In this document: positions 7,864-16,583 of the stretch, in pieces
Layout: every line of letters starts with the position of its first letter
How positions within the stretch are numbered: position 1 is the first letter of the stretch
From: Pirellula sp.
GTDB lineage: Bacteria; Planctomycetota; Planctomycetia; Pirellulales; Pirellulaceae
Reading direction: 5' to 3'
NCBI GenBank assembly: GCA_021300015.1
Contig: JAJTFB010000087.1
Coordinates: 1-37,182 of the forward strand
DNA: 37,182 nt
Notes under the pieces: generated by a model
Databases searched by the model: none
What the model saw: the letters and a program-made list of their open reading frames with translations, nothing else
Told to the model about the DNA's origin: nothing
Position numbers and translations under genes: made by a program

Positions 7864-9366
7864 CTAGCGTTTCCCAATCGCTCGTTCGAGCACGTTCTTG
7901 GTGATCCCCTGAACACGAGCATCCGGGCCGTGGGGCCTGCTCCAGTGGGACCATGGCAACGTATGGCCCGGTGGATCCGAAAGCCCCTGTGCCCAAAAAA
8001 TACTCGATGCATTGAACACAACATTCCCCTTAGGGCCCTCATACACCGTAGCGGTCCAAGTTTGAGGCGTCTGGCCTGAAACCCAAGCCTTTCCGGTCCC
8101 GACGACCGCAAGCCCCGGAATCTCAGCCGGGTCCCCGTGATACTCCCAACCGACCAAACCCGGGATCGATTCGCCTTGCTTGATACCCGTGCCCTGAAAA
8201 ATCCAGTGCTCAGGCATCGTGCAAATCCAATCCCCACCACCGTTGACCGGCTCGACATTCCTGGCACCCATCAAAAAACCTTCGTCCGGCCCCCGCTCGG
8301 GAAACGGACCGTGCTCTTTGGCTCGCGCCTCGGTGATCGGTCGGTCGGCTCCATAAGGTCCACCCCGAAAAAAAATGCGGTTTCGACGGCCATCGAAACC
8401 GTCGCGAAACGGCGATACCCAACAAACACTGTTGCCAGAAAGGAACAGCAAGCTGACCCCCTGATCCCGCATCGTCTCGACCGATCGGAATTGGCGAATA
8501 TCCCAGTACTCATCATGCCCTACACTGATAAAGGCTTTCGCTTTGAGCCCCCGGTCCGGTGTTAGCATATCGCTGTTGCAACAGTACGAAACATCATAGC
8601 CGTGCTGCTCAAGCCAAAAGGCCAGCGGAAACTCAAGCGGCAAATACTCCCCGGAGCCTTGCGTCAGCGGATCGTTGACCACACTATCGAACTGCGCCTC
8701 GCGTCCATAAGGGCGATCAAAGCTCACGTCAGCCCACGGCCCTTGATTCCCCTTAGGATGGGTGTAAACCGAGTACTTGCTCGGCCAGGTATTGTAAGCC
8801 TGCCAAGTGTTGTCCGAACATTGAAATAGAACATCGCAAGGCCGATCGTCGACGACGACAAAGATCACATAGCTTTGCCAATAAGGCTCCTGGTCCGATT
8901 CGGGAATCGTCGTCAAACGCCCAAGATACACCCCCGATACCCAATCGTTGGGTATCGTCAGACGATGACTCGATTCCCATCGGCACTCGTTGAGGTTTTT
9001 TTCACCGAGCTCCGGTGTCGCCTGAGTCTTGCCCTCAATCGGACCGATCTTGGACATCAACCGAGCCCCCGCGCCATCGTAATATCCAGTCCGGAAAATT
9101 TCGAGATGAAACGACCGTGCCGGTTGCGTCGAAACATAAATGTCGATCGACTCTCCTGCACGCACACTCTGTCGCGAACAATAACCCTCAATCCACGGCG
9201 AACGGTATCGGCTCGCATCGACCCGCACTCGGGTCAATTGCCAATCTCGACTTCCAGCCTTGAGATTCTCCGCCTGGATAAGATTCTTAGGCGACACTTC
9301 CTGGGCTATGCCGACAGAACAAAAAACCAAAACCAGCAAGCAGAGCGATCGGGTAAGGGTGTTCAT
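7864..9366 (-). CDS. Exported N,N-dimethylformamidase large-subunit-like protein
   Basis: A 500-residue protein with a Sec signal peptide (MNTLTRSLCLLVLVFCSVGI, AQ). The body matches the C-terminal domain of the N,N-dimethylformamidase beta subunit: YCSRQSVRAGESIDIYVST, FRTGYYDGAGARLM, SDNTWQAYNTWPSKYSVY, then FWLEQHGYDVSYCCNSD and SVGHDEYWDIRQFRSVE, with LLFLSGNSVCW. The Asn/Tyr/Glu side chains that bind iron in the true enzyme cannot be assigned confidently here. The signal peptide means it works outside the cytoplasm, unlike the characterised amidohydrolase, so the substrate may differ. It sits between a serine hydrolase and a radical SAM gene, all on the minus strand. Length and motifs look complete. 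Confidence 0.85.
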   Translation of the reverse strand: MNTLTRSLCLLVLVFCSVGIAQEVSPKNLIQAENLKAGSRDWQLTRVRVDASRYRSPWIEGYCSRQSVRAGESIDIYVSTQPARSFHLEIFRTGYYDGAGARLMSKIGPIEGKTQATPELGEKNLNECRWESSHRLTIPNDWVSGVYLGRLTTIPESDQEPYWQSYVIFVVVDDRPCDVLFQCSDNTWQAYNTWPSKYSVYTHPKGNQGPWADVSFDRPYGREAQFDSVVNDPLTQGSGEYLPLEFPLAFWLEQHGYDVSYCCNSDMLTPDRGLKAKAFISVGHDEYWDIRQFRSVETMRDQGVSLLFLSGNSVCWVSPFRDGFDGRRNRIFFRGGPYGADRPITEARAKEHGPFPERGPDEGFLMGARNVEPVNGGGDWICTMPEHWIFQGTGIKQGESIPGLVGWEYHGDPAEIPGLAVVGTGKAWVSGQTPQTWTATVYEGPKGNVVFNASSIFWAQGLSDPPGHTLPWSHWSRPHGPDARVQGITKNVLERAIGKR

Positions 9367-9377
9367 GGATTTGCATT

Positions 9378-10544
9378 CTAAGGTGATTTAGATTCGGTGC
9401 CCCACGGCAGATTCTTGAGCATCCATTGTAGTGCTTCATCGCACGGTCCGGCCGCATCGAGCCCAAAGTTGCTCGCCGCAAATATGCCTCGCCCCTCGGC
9501 AGGAGCCAAAAAAACCACACAGTACCAAACCGTGTTCGATCCATTGTGGGTATAGATCGGACCTGACGACCAGCCCCGCTGAATCACATTCCATCCCCCC
9601 GCATACGACTCGCCCGAATCAGGTTGATGCAAACGATCAAACGACTCCTCAGAGAGCTTCAGCACCGGCGTCTGGCTGCTCTTACGCCGCAAATGGACTT
9701 GGAGGTAACGCACCCAATCCTCCATGCTCGCATACACCGTGCCAGCAGGCCCCAGCGATTGAGGATTGTCCCGCTCGAGAGCCACAAGAACGCCTCCAGG
9801 ACGGATGTGCCCCCATGGAACTCTGTCTCCTAGCGACTTCGATGGGATCCCAAATCCCGCCGAATCCATCCCCAAGGGTAAGAAAAGACGCTCCTGGATC
9901 TGTTTCTCCCAATCCTCGTCGCGAAGCTGCTCGAGCACCCCTCCGAGAGCCATGTACCCCAAATTCGAATAAAGAAAACCAGACGCATTGCCCTCGGCTC
10001 GCTTCGGCTCCCGAGGTTGATCCATCCACCAATGGATCGCACTTCGGCGATGCTCACGGATCGGCCTAGTAGGATCGGCAAATTGCGACCAAGGCGGATT
10101 GGCAGGCGCGCCGCTGGTGTGATGCATCATCTGCCGGATCGTCACATTCGCCCAATCCGAACCGGTCACTTTGGCATCGGATGCAAAAACCTCACCGAGC
10201 GTCGAATCCCAAGCAAGCAGGCCTTCGTCGATGGCCATCGCCACAAGCGTTGCAGTCATACTCTTGGTACACGATCCGAGATGCATCGGATGCTCGGCCA
10301 GCAATGGATCCTTCGATCCCGAACGTCGAAACCCCACGGCTTGGACATCAAGAAGTCTCTGAGTGTCAAACTGACCGGCGATCAGCCCCGGAAGATTGTG
10401 CTCTTTGCGCAGAGCCTCAAGGGCTTGTGCGAATGTCTCGGCAACTTGCTCCTGCTGACCCTGTGCGCTTGCGACCTGTGCGTTTGCGATCTGAACCGCA
10501 AAAAACGCAAGAAATATCCAAAGCCCTGGACGGAAAATGTCCAT
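9378..10544 (-). CDS. Serine hydrolase, beta-lactamase/D-Ala-D-Ala carboxypeptidase fold
   Basis: The start at 10544 gives MDIFRPGLWIFLAFFAVQIA and a cleavable signal peptide ending ANAQ; the open frame extends 56 codons further upstream. Class C beta-lactamase-family motifs are present: SxxK as S-C-T-K in HLGSCTKSMTATL, YxN as YSNLGYMALGG, and an HxG triad in THNGSNTVW. Characteristic family segments MMHHTSGAP and GPAGTVYASMEDWVRYLQVH also appear. Members hydrolyse peptides or esters in the periplasm; planctomycete copies are numerous and uncharacterised. It is 388 residues and looks intact. Its stop lies 11 bp before the start of the DMF-ase-like gene, so the two are probably co-transcribed. 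Confidence 0.88.
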   Translation of the reverse strand: MDIFRPGLWIFLAFFAVQIANAQVASAQGQQEQVAETFAQALEALRKEHNLPGLIAGQFDTQRLLDVQAVGFRRSGSKDPLLAEHPMHLGSCTKSMTATLVAMAIDEGLLAWDSTLGEVFASDAKVTGSDWANVTIRQMMHHTSGAPANPPWSQFADPTRPIREHRRSAIHWWMDQPREPKRAEGNASGFLYSNLGYMALGGVLEQLRDEDWEKQIQERLFLPLGMDSAGFGIPSKSLGDRVPWGHIRPGGVLVALERDNPQSLGPAGTVYASMEDWVRYLQVHLRRKSSQTPVLKLSEESFDRLHQPDSGESYAGGWNVIQRGWSSGPIYTHNGSNTVWYCVVFLAPAEGRGIFAASNFGLDAAGPCDEALQWMLKNLPWGTESKSP

Positions 10545-10933
10545 CCAACGATATTTCGCCGCCCAAAGCCCAATCGACAGAACGCTCGTGGTCTTTTCCT
10601 CGTACAGAGAATGTCCACCAGCAACGGCTAGAGACACACCCAACAATACAGGCCCAAATACAGGCCCAGTACGGTTGATGAATGAGATGATCAATGAACA
10701 GTGCATTCCCAAGGTGAATCCTGTCGTGAATCATGGCGTGAATCATGGCGTGAATCAGCGGTTTTTTGGTATGGTACTTGCGTAGTATATCCCTAGTTGC
10801 CATCGGACGGCGTCGTCCAAAGTCCATTTTGGCAGTCAGCAGACTACGCCTGCGGTTTCAAAGCCCGCTTGCGGTCTTGTAGCCCAAGTATCGAGAAAAC
10901 AACAAGAAAACAGAATACGGAGAAAATAACCAG
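10545..10933. promoter_or_regulatory. Divergent intergenic region with 12-bp tandem repeats
   Basis: This 389-bp gap separates the minus-strand serine hydrolase from the plus-strand zinc peptidase and must hold both promoters, although no convincing -35/-10 pair stands out. It contains two short tandem arrays: atacaggcccaR twice (10646-10669) and gtgaatcatggc-type units four times (10714-10761, the outer copies diverged). Alternative upstream starts of the serine hydrolase fall in this stretch and would translate the repeats. A GGAG at about 10919 may be the ribosome site of the peptidase gene. Confidence 0.55.
10714..10761. repeat. 12-bp tandem repeat, four units
   Basis: Units at 10714 (gtgaatcctgtc), 10726 and 10738 (both gtgaatcatggc) and 10750 (gtgaatcagcgg). 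The two middle units are identical. Confidence 0.9.
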
Positions 10934-11653
10934 ATGTTCTACAACGGCAGCTCGTTTCTCATTTACATCATCCTCATGGGACCAGCACTGATCCTGGGCA
11001 TGCTAGCCCAATTCTGGGTCAAGTCGGCCTACAACAAGATGAGCCAAGTACCCGCACGCATGAGCGGTCACGATGCAGCTCGACGAATCCTCGACGCCAA
11101 CGGCCTTTACGATGTGCCTATCGAGCCGTCCCCAGGAGTCATGTCCGATCACTACGACCCGAGCTCCAAAGTCGTCCGCCTGAGCCAAGACGTCTACTAC
11201 GGACACTCCATGTCAGCCGTCGGTATCGCCGCCCACGAAGTCGGCCATGCGATCCAAGACGCACGGCAATACGCTCCCCTGGTGGTTCGGAACCTTGCTG
11301 TCCCCGTGGCCAACTTCGGCGGATCCTTTGCCTCGATCATCATGAGCATCGGCGTTTTCCTTTTGATCGGCGGAATGTTCAAATTCGCAAGCTGGGCGAT
11401 GCTCCTGGGAGTGATCCTTTTTGCTGCCGTGGTCGCTTTCCAACTGGTCAATCTACCCGTGGAATTCAACGCAAGCTCAAGAGCGAAAGATCAATTGATC
11501 ACCCATGGAATCGTCAGCAACAGCGAACTGCCCTACGTCAGCTCCGTCCTGACTGCTGCCGCCATGACCTACGTCGCCGGAACCTTCAGCTCGGTCATGA
11601 ACCTCGTCTACTACGTCATGCAGTATGCTATGGTATCTGATCGCGACGGCTGA
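10934..11653 (+). CDS. Neutral zinc metallopeptidase, YugP family
   Basis: A 239-residue membrane peptidase. An N-terminal membrane segment (FLIYIILMGPALILGMLAQF) is followed by a cytosol-facing domain with the zinc motif AHEVGHAIQDA (HEVGH at residues 101-105) and at least two further membrane spans (IIMSIGVFLLIGGMF and SWAMLLGVILFAAVVAF). The conserved FNASSRAKDQL and a C-terminal AAAMTYVAG segment are typical of the YugP/Zn_peptidase_2 family, thought to act in membrane protein turnover. Length is normal. It lies 49 bp upstream of the second PQQ gene, and an intrinsic terminator sits at the beginning of that gene, so the two may be only partly co-transcribed. Confidence 0.93.
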   Translation: MFYNGSSFLIYIILMGPALILGMLAQFWVKSAYNKMSQVPARMSGHDAARRILDANGLYDVPIEPSPGVMSDHYDPSSKVVRLSQDVYYGHSMSAVGIAAHEVGHAIQDARQYAPLVVRNLAVPVANFGGSFASIIMSIGVFLLIGGMFKFASWAMLLGVILFAAVVAFQLVNLPVEFNASSRAKDQLITHGIVSNSELPYVSSVLTAAAMTYVAGTFSSVMNLVYYVMQYAMVSDRDG

Positions 11654-11702
11654 TCATAACCAGTTGATCCTCCAAGTGGATCGTGACGAATAAGGCAATC
11701 CG

Positions 11703-13010
11703 ATGGCTCAAATCACTTCGTTCCTCCGAGAGCCCCGAACATGGGCTCTCGGAGTTTTTTTGGGTATAACCAGTGGAATCGCATTGGCCCAAGAACCCCA
11801 GCCCATCAACGATGGCTTCAAAGTCCCGGCAACCGATTGGCCTTGGTGGAGAGGACCACTACGCAACGGGTCGGCTGCAAGCCAACAGTCCCCCCCCACC
11901 CAATGGGACGCTAATTCTCATGTCCTCTGGAAAACACCCATCCCAGGCAGAGGCTACGGTTCGATGTGCGTGGTCGTCGATCGAGTCTATCTTGCCAGCG
12001 CCGACGAAGCCACCGGCTCGCAGTCGCTCCTGTGCCTAGACCGAAATACCGGCGCGATCATCTGGTCGACGAACGTCCACGAAAAAGGTGGAATGCGCAA
12101 GAACGAGAAATCGACGGCCGCTTCCTCCACCCCAGCTTGCGATGGCCAACGCATCTACATCAACTTTCCCAACGAAGGCCGATTGATGGCCAGCGCCATT
12201 AGCCTCGATGGCAAGTTGATTTGGCAGACGAAAGTCTCCGACTACATCGAGCACCAAGGCTACGGCGCATCGCCAGCCCTCTACCAATCTCTAGTGATCA
12301 TCGCCGCCGATACCAAAGCCGGCGGAGCAATCGCAGGCCTAGATCGCAACTCAGGCCAAATCGTTTGGCGTCGCGAAAGACCCAAACTACCAAACTACCC
12401 ATCCCCTGTCCTCATGCACTTGTTCGGCAAGGACCAGTTGATCATGACCGGCTGCGATTTGATAACGAGCCTCAATCCACTCTCCGGGGAGCTCTTCTGG
12501 GAAGTCGCAGGGGCAACGACCGAATGCGTTACATCGACTCCCAGCGACGGCAAACACATCTACACCAGCGGCGGCTATCCACGCAACCACATCTCAGCAG
12601 TCCTAGCCGACGGCTCGGGAAAAATCGTTTGGGAAAACGAATCTCGTGTCTATGTTCCCTCCCTTCTGATTCACCAAGGAATCCTCTACGGCGTGCTCGA
12701 TGCGGGTATTGCCGCTGCTTGGGACGCCTCAAGCGGCAAAGAACTTTGGCGAAACCGACTCGGGGGCACCTTCTCCGCCTCGCCCATTCTCGTCGGCTCT
12801 AGGATCTACGCCTGGAACGAAGCCGGTGAATGCTTCGTATTTCGGGCCAAACCCGACGGTTTCGAACTGCTCGCCAAAAACCAACTCGGCGAAGAGAGTT
12901 TGTCCACGCCGGTCATTTGCGATAGCAAAATCTTCTACCGATGCACCGAAACGCAAGACGGCAAGCGTCAAGAAGTCCTCTACTGCCTGGGCAATCCAAA
13001 AGGCCAATAA
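11703..13010 (+). CDS. Exported PQQ-like beta-propeller protein
   Basis: A 435-residue propeller protein with a signal peptide (ALGVFLGITSGIALAQEPQP) and the family entry motif WPWWRGPLRNGSA at ~48. Repeated blade motifs are LLCLDRNTGAIIWSTNV, SLDGKLIWQTKV, GLDRNSGQIVWRRERP, LSGELFWEVAG, DGSGKIVWENES and ASSGKELWRNRLGG. It is a BamB/PQQ-dehydrogenase-type propeller, probably periplasmic; whether it binds PQQ is unknown. Unlike the damaged propeller at 4601-5620 it is complete to its final blade. The signal-peptide codons overlap a strong intrinsic terminator (11724-11761). Its stop codon lies in the first unit of a 46-bp tandem repeat. Confidence 0.92.
   Translation: MAQITSFLREPRTWALGVFLGITSGIALAQEPQPINDGFKVPATDWPWWRGPLRNGSAASQQSPPTQWDANSHVLWKTPIPGRGYGSMCVVVDRVYLASADEATGSQSLLCLDRNTGAIIWSTNVHEKGGMRKNEKSTAASSTPACDGQRIYINFPNEGRLMASAISLDGKLIWQTKVSDYIEHQGYGASPALYQSLVIIAADTKAGGAIAGLDRNSGQIVWRRERPKLPNYPSPVLMHLFGKDQLIMTGCDLITSLNPLSGELFWEVAGATTECVTSTPSDGKHIYTSGGYPRNHISAVLADGSGKIVWENESRVYVPSLLIHQGILYGVLDAGIAAAWDASSGKELWRNRLGGTFSASPILVGSRIYAWNEAGECFVFRAKPDGFELLAKNQLGEESLSTPVICDSKIFYRCTETQDGKRQEVLYCLGNPKGQ
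11724..11761 (+). terminator. Intrinsic terminator embedded in signal-peptide codons of the PQQ gene
   Basis: The arms ctccgagagccc (11724-11735) and gggctctcggag (11743-11754) pair perfectly over 12 bp around a 7-nt loop and are followed by seven T residues (11755-11761). It lies ~70 bp after the stop of the YugP-like gene and 22 bp into the PQQ coding sequence, whose codons here read LREPRTWALGVFL. Confidence 0.88.
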
Positions 13011-13086
13011 AAGCGGAGCAGTGCTAGCTGCCCAGTGAGTGCCCAACGACCAATAAAAGCGGAGCAGCGCAAGCTGCCCGGTGTGT
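13004..13086. repeat. 46-bp direct repeat at the PQQ stop codon
   Basis: The segment ccaataaaagcggagcag recurs at 13004 and 13050, with the rest of the unit (gctgcccRgtg) diverged. The stop codon of the PQQ gene lies in the first copy. Confidence 0.85.
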
Positions 13087-13114
13087 CGAAGAGGCCAAGA
13101 TATCTACCCCGAAG

Positions 13115-13555
13115 CTAACTGAGAACCATAGCCAAAGCGACCAGTCCCCGCAGCGTCCATGCGATGGCTCGTATCCAATTGGTCCTGACGAGCTCTCTTT
13201 GCGCCCAAGGGTCCGGACCTCGGAGAAGCCGATCATGCAAAGGCATCTGAACCCTCGCGGTACTTACCCAAATCACACCCAAAAGCAGCATCCCGAGACT
13301 TGGCAATAGCCACGCGCCGGTCGCGATGCCGACGACCAACAGCCAACCGGCCAAGACACCCTCGAGGAGCATCATCGGACCGACCACCCAAAAGATACGA
13401 TCGCAGTGCTGCTTTTCAGCCACCGCCGCCCGCACCGGATCCGGATCGACAAACTCCATCGCCGGATACTGAACGCGTTGGATCACCCAAATCAATCCGA
13501 CCAGATACCAGGTCACTGCTAAGTGAAGCAAACCGATCGTCACATTCGAAAACAT
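13115..13555 (-). CDS. Small four-helix membrane protein, uncharacterised
   Basis: A 146-residue protein with four predicted membrane helices: residues ~5-25 (IGLLHLAVTWYLVGLIWVI), ~57-78 (VVGPMMLLEGVLAGWLLVVG), ~81-98 (WLLPSLGMLLLGVIWVS) and the C-terminal ~128-144. Between helices it has QRVQYPAMEFVD and the conserved LVRTNWIRAIAWTLRG segment, which recurs in a widespread family of unknown inner-membrane proteins (DUF1772-like topology). No catalytic motif is seen. The next minus-strand gene upstream is the DUF1080-GSDH gene, 78 bp away across a hairpin and a 9-bp tandem array. The start gives a normal length. Confidence 0.8.
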   Translation of the reverse strand: MFSNVTIGLLHLAVTWYLVGLIWVIQRVQYPAMEFVDPDPVRAAVAEKQHCDRIFWVVGPMMLLEGVLAGWLLVVGIATGAWLLPSLGMLLLGVIWVSTARVQMPLHDRLLRGPDPWAQRELVRTNWIRAIAWTLRGLVALAMVLS

Positions 13556-13577
13556 CGCGCTGCTCTTTGCCCTACCG

Positions 13578-13628
13578 GTCGCCGGAGCCGGCGACCTTAA
13601 CGATCTTCAAGGTCTTCACGACCTTCAC
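13578..13628. repeat. Hairpin plus 9-bp tandem array between two minus-strand genes
   Basis: Arms gtcgccgg (13578-13585) and ccggcgac (13588-13595) form a perfect 8-bp inverted repeat with a 2-nt gap. Immediately after it, degenerate 9-bp units of the type gaccttcac run at 13593, 13602, 13611 and 13620. The hairpin could stall or process the transcript from the upstream gene; it lacks a T-run, so it is not called a terminator. Confidence 0.7.
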
Positions 13629-13633
13629 GAAAC

Positions 13634-15574
13634 CTAAGGCTTGTTCTCGACCAACTTCAAAATCGACTCGCCCTTGCCACTGTCGATCATCACGTACACC
13701 TCCCCGTCGGCGTCCTGACCAAACGCCAACACAGGAAGCCCACCGGCGACGACCTCCTCGTTGCGTGACGCTTCACGAGCACCCTCCTCAAGGGTCAATG
13801 CCCATACGCCTCCCGAAACATAGTCGGCATAAAGATACTTGCCCTTGAGCTGCTCGAGCCGCTCACTGCGGTAGACTCGCCCTCCGGTGATCGACTTGCC
13901 AACAGCGTGATCATAAGCCCATACCGGGTCGATCGCATTGGCCGCATCGGCACCAGGGGTCCGGTTGCCGAAGGTATAGGCACCCTCGCGCGTGCTCCAA
14001 CCATAGTTGCCACCCTTGTTGACCACGTTGACCTCTTCCCACAAGTCCTGGCCGACATCGGCACACCAAAGCTTGCCTGTCTTGCGATCAAATGCAATTC
14101 GCCAAGGGTTGCGGAACCCATAAGCGTAGATCTCCGGACGTACACCTTCGACCCCCACAAACGGATTGTCGGCAGGGATCGCATAAGCCGCATTCGGGCT
14201 CTTTCGATCGACATCGATCCGCAAAATCGAGCCCAGGAGTTGCGAACGGTCCTGACCATTGGCCTTCGGATCGTTGCGGGCACCACCATCTCCAAAGGCG
14301 ATGTACAGATACCCATCGTTCCCAAACTCGATCGCTCCACCGTTATGATTCTGGAACGGCTGGGGAACGACCATCAAAACCTCCTCGGAACTCGGATCCC
14401 CCTTGAGCTTGTCCCCAGGCATGGTCTTGAATCGTGAAATCACCGACTCATGGGTGTTGGGTTTGGTGTAACAAACAAAGAACTCGCCGTTTTCCTGAAA
14501 CTTCGGATGCATCGCCAAACCCAAAAGGCCCTGTTCGTTGCCACCAGGCGAGTTCCACTTGCTGACTCGATCTCCGATCTCCAAAAAGACCTTCGCAAGC
14601 TCGACCTCAGGGTCCTTCTCAAAACTGTAGATCGTTCCGCCTTGATCCAAAACATACAGACGCTTCGAATCCCCTGGAGCATAAGTCAACTCCAAGGTGC
14701 GTCGAGGGCGATTCACCGTTCCGTCTTCATCAACCGGGACCCAGTTCTCCCACTTGAGCTTTGGAAATGCCAACGTCGGCTTGAGATTGAGCTTGCCGTC
14801 AACCGGCGATGCAATCGTGCCTTCGTCGCTAAGCTCACGAATCTTGATGTTCCGGAACGATACCGGATTGCCGTGGTCTTGGAGACAAAGATGCCCCAGA
14901 CCTGCTTTTGCAAAACCCGGAAACTTCGAGAACTTGCTTTTAGCCACCAACTCATCCCACCGCTTGTCCCCCAAATTGAATTGGTAGTACACCACCCCAT
15001 TCATCGAGACCTCACAGCCCCGAGGCGAGATGCGAAGAAACAATTGATTCCACTGCCCGGGCGGTCGCGTCGCATCAGGGATCTCGGTCTCGCCAGCCCA
15101 ACGCATTGGATAAGGCTGATACATTTGATAGAGCCAACCGGCCTTCTGCGGGTCGTGCCCCTCGACGTTGTCTTGGATCTGGACCTCCGGTCCACTATGC
15201 CAAGGTGCTGGATTGTCCTCGGTCACATGGAACATCAAGCCGCTATTACCACCTTTGGAAATGTTGTACTCGAGCGACAGCTCAAAGTACTTGTACTTCT
15301 GATCGGTGATGATGTCCCCGGCATTGTTCCCGTCGCGAACGATCGCTCCATCGACAACCTTCCAACCCTCGGAAACCTTTTCCTTTTTGTAATTCCGCCA
15401 GCCCTGCGTCGATTGTCCATCAAAGAGCAACTTCCACCCCGCGACCGACTCGGCACGCGTAAGGGTATTGGCTGGCTGCTCGGCCAAAACGCTCGACGTC
15501 AGACCCATCGAGACTCCCGATGCGATGAGCATCCCAAGACAGACTCGGGAAATTGTTTTCGATATTTTTTTCAT
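13634..15574 (-). CDS. DUF1080 domain fused to glucose/sorbosone dehydrogenase
   Basis: A 646-residue exported fusion. The signal peptide runs over residues 1-31 (SRVCLGMLIASGVSM to SVLA). Residues ~45-250 form a DUF1080 (3-keto-disaccharide hydrolase-like, LamG fold) domain: GWKLLFDGQSTQGWRNYK, KGGNSGLMFHV, SGPEVQIQDN, GQWNQLFLRI. Residues ~275-640 form a GSDH/YliI beta-propeller: NEQGLLGLAMHPKF, FQNHNGGAIEFGNDGYLYIA, GDGGARNDP, AYGFRNPWRIAFD and DVGQDLWEEVN. GSDH-like enzymes oxidise aldoses using PQQ. The fusion suggests binding or cleavage of a sugar by the first domain and oxidation by the second, in the periplasm or at the surface (inference). It appears intact. Confidence 0.92.
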   Translation of the reverse strand: MKKISKTISRVCLGMLIASGVSMGLTSSVLAEQPANTLTRAESVAGWKLLFDGQSTQGWRNYKKEKVSEGWKVVDGAIVRDGNNAGDIITDQKYKYFELSLEYNISKGGNSGLMFHVTEDNPAPWHSGPEVQIQDNVEGHDPQKAGWLYQMYQPYPMRWAGETEIPDATRPPGQWNQLFLRISPRGCEVSMNGVVYYQFNLGDKRWDELVAKSKFSKFPGFAKAGLGHLCLQDHGNPVSFRNIKIRELSDEGTIASPVDGKLNLKPTLAFPKLKWENWVPVDEDGTVNRPRRTLELTYAPGDSKRLYVLDQGGTIYSFEKDPEVELAKVFLEIGDRVSKWNSPGGNEQGLLGLAMHPKFQENGEFFVCYTKPNTHESVISRFKTMPGDKLKGDPSSEEVLMVVPQPFQNHNGGAIEFGNDGYLYIAFGDGGARNDPKANGQDRSQLLGSILRIDVDRKSPNAAYAIPADNPFVGVEGVRPEIYAYGFRNPWRIAFDRKTGKLWCADVGQDLWEEVNVVNKGGNYGWSTREGAYTFGNRTPGADAANAIDPVWAYDHAVGKSITGGRVYRSERLEQLKGKYLYADYVSGGVWALTLEEGAREASRNEEVVAGGLPVLAFGQDADGEVYVMIDSGKGESILKLVENKP

Positions 15575-15645
15575 GAGAATTCAATTGGGGTTATGTTGAA
15601 ACAAAAACGGAAAGGATTAATCAGTACCAATACAAAATACGAAGA

Positions 15646-16515
15646 TCAAAGCTCGGTAGCCTCAAGCCTCCTGAGGCTCAAAGCCAATGCCTCTTTTTGC
15701 GAACTATCGCAAAACTGCAACAACTGCTCGGTGTAGTATCGCGCCGAATCGATCAGCCCGTTCTCTTCGGCAATCGCAATGGCCAACTCCAAAGCTCGGG
15801 TGCGAATGAGCGGATCGGGGGGTGGTGAACGGTACAAAGCGGCCTTGCGAAACGCCGCCAATGCTTCCAAGGGGCGCTCGAGACTCTCAAGACACATCCC
15901 CAGTTGCAAACTCGCGCGCGCTCGAAGGGATGGATCCTCAGCCGCTTCTTGCAAATACTCGACCGCTTGATCCTCTCGCCCTAACTGCCGCATTGCAACT
16001 GCCCAAGGGATCAATATCTCTTTCTGTTCAGGATGTCGCTTGTAGCGGTCCGAACAAACCTTGACCCTGCGGTTGGCCAAGTCCGTTTCGGCTTGCTCCA
16101 AACCGTAACGGCTTTCCTCGCTGGGTCGCTGCGCGTTGAGCTTGCGCGCTTGCTCCAACGCCATACTCGATAAATGAATCATCAGATCCTCATGCAGGAT
16201 CAACGCCGGTTCATGCTCAGGACAGTACTCGACAGCGGCGTCCAAGACCCGACGCGCATCGGTCCATCGCTGCTGGTCGATGTAGATTTGACCGAGCTCG
16301 ACATAAGGCTCAGGGTTCGCAGGCGCACTGCGGATCGCTTGCTCGAGCTCCTGCGAACGCTGCAAAGGGATCACCTTGGGCACCGATGCCGTCACTGCCG
16401 ATGGCATGTTGCGAACAAACAAGCTCTCGGTGTCGGAGTACTTCGAAAGCAATTTCGAACCGACTTCTTTAGCCGACTCTTGCTTGGTAGGCTCGTTGAG
16501 TTCCTTGGATTCCAT
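15646..16515 (-). CDS. TPR-repeat protein
   Basis: A 289-residue helical-repeat protein. The start at 16515 (MESKELNEPTKQ) is preferred because the open frame further upstream runs into the 3' arm of a hairpin. TPR-like units are visible: NPEPYVELGQIYIDQQRWTD, LDAAVEYCPEHEPAL, IPWAVAMRQLGREDQAVEYL, LRARASLQLGMCLESLERPL and a last pair ending YTEQLLQFCDSS. There is no signal peptide, so it is probably cytoplasmic. TPRs serve as protein-protein interfaces; the partner is unknown. It lies downstream of the Gfo/Idh/MocA gene on the same strand but beyond a strong terminator, so it probably has its own promoter in the 70-bp stretch between hairpin and start. Confidence 0.85.
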   Translation of the reverse strand: MESKELNEPTKQESAKEVGSKLLSKYSDTESLFVRNMPSAVTASVPKVIPLQRSQELEQAIRSAPANPEPYVELGQIYIDQQRWTDARRVLDAAVEYCPEHEPALILHEDLMIHLSSMALEQARKLNAQRPSEESRYGLEQAETDLANRRVKVCSDRYKRHPEQKEILIPWAVAMRQLGREDQAVEYLQEAAEDPSLRARASLQLGMCLESLERPLEALAAFRKAALYRSPPPDPLIRTRALELAIAIAEENGLIDSARYYTEQLLQFCDSSQKEALALSLRRLEATEL

Positions 16516-16583
16516 GCTCGGAATTATACCCTTGCTCAAGGCGATTCCCATATCGGAGCAACGAATAAAAACCCTGGAACCAA

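Noticed and set aside
14450-15736. 428-residue plus-strand open frame opposite the DUF1080-GSDH gene
   Set aside because: It is antisense to a well-supported gene, has no recognisable domain and reflects codon bias of the opposite strand.
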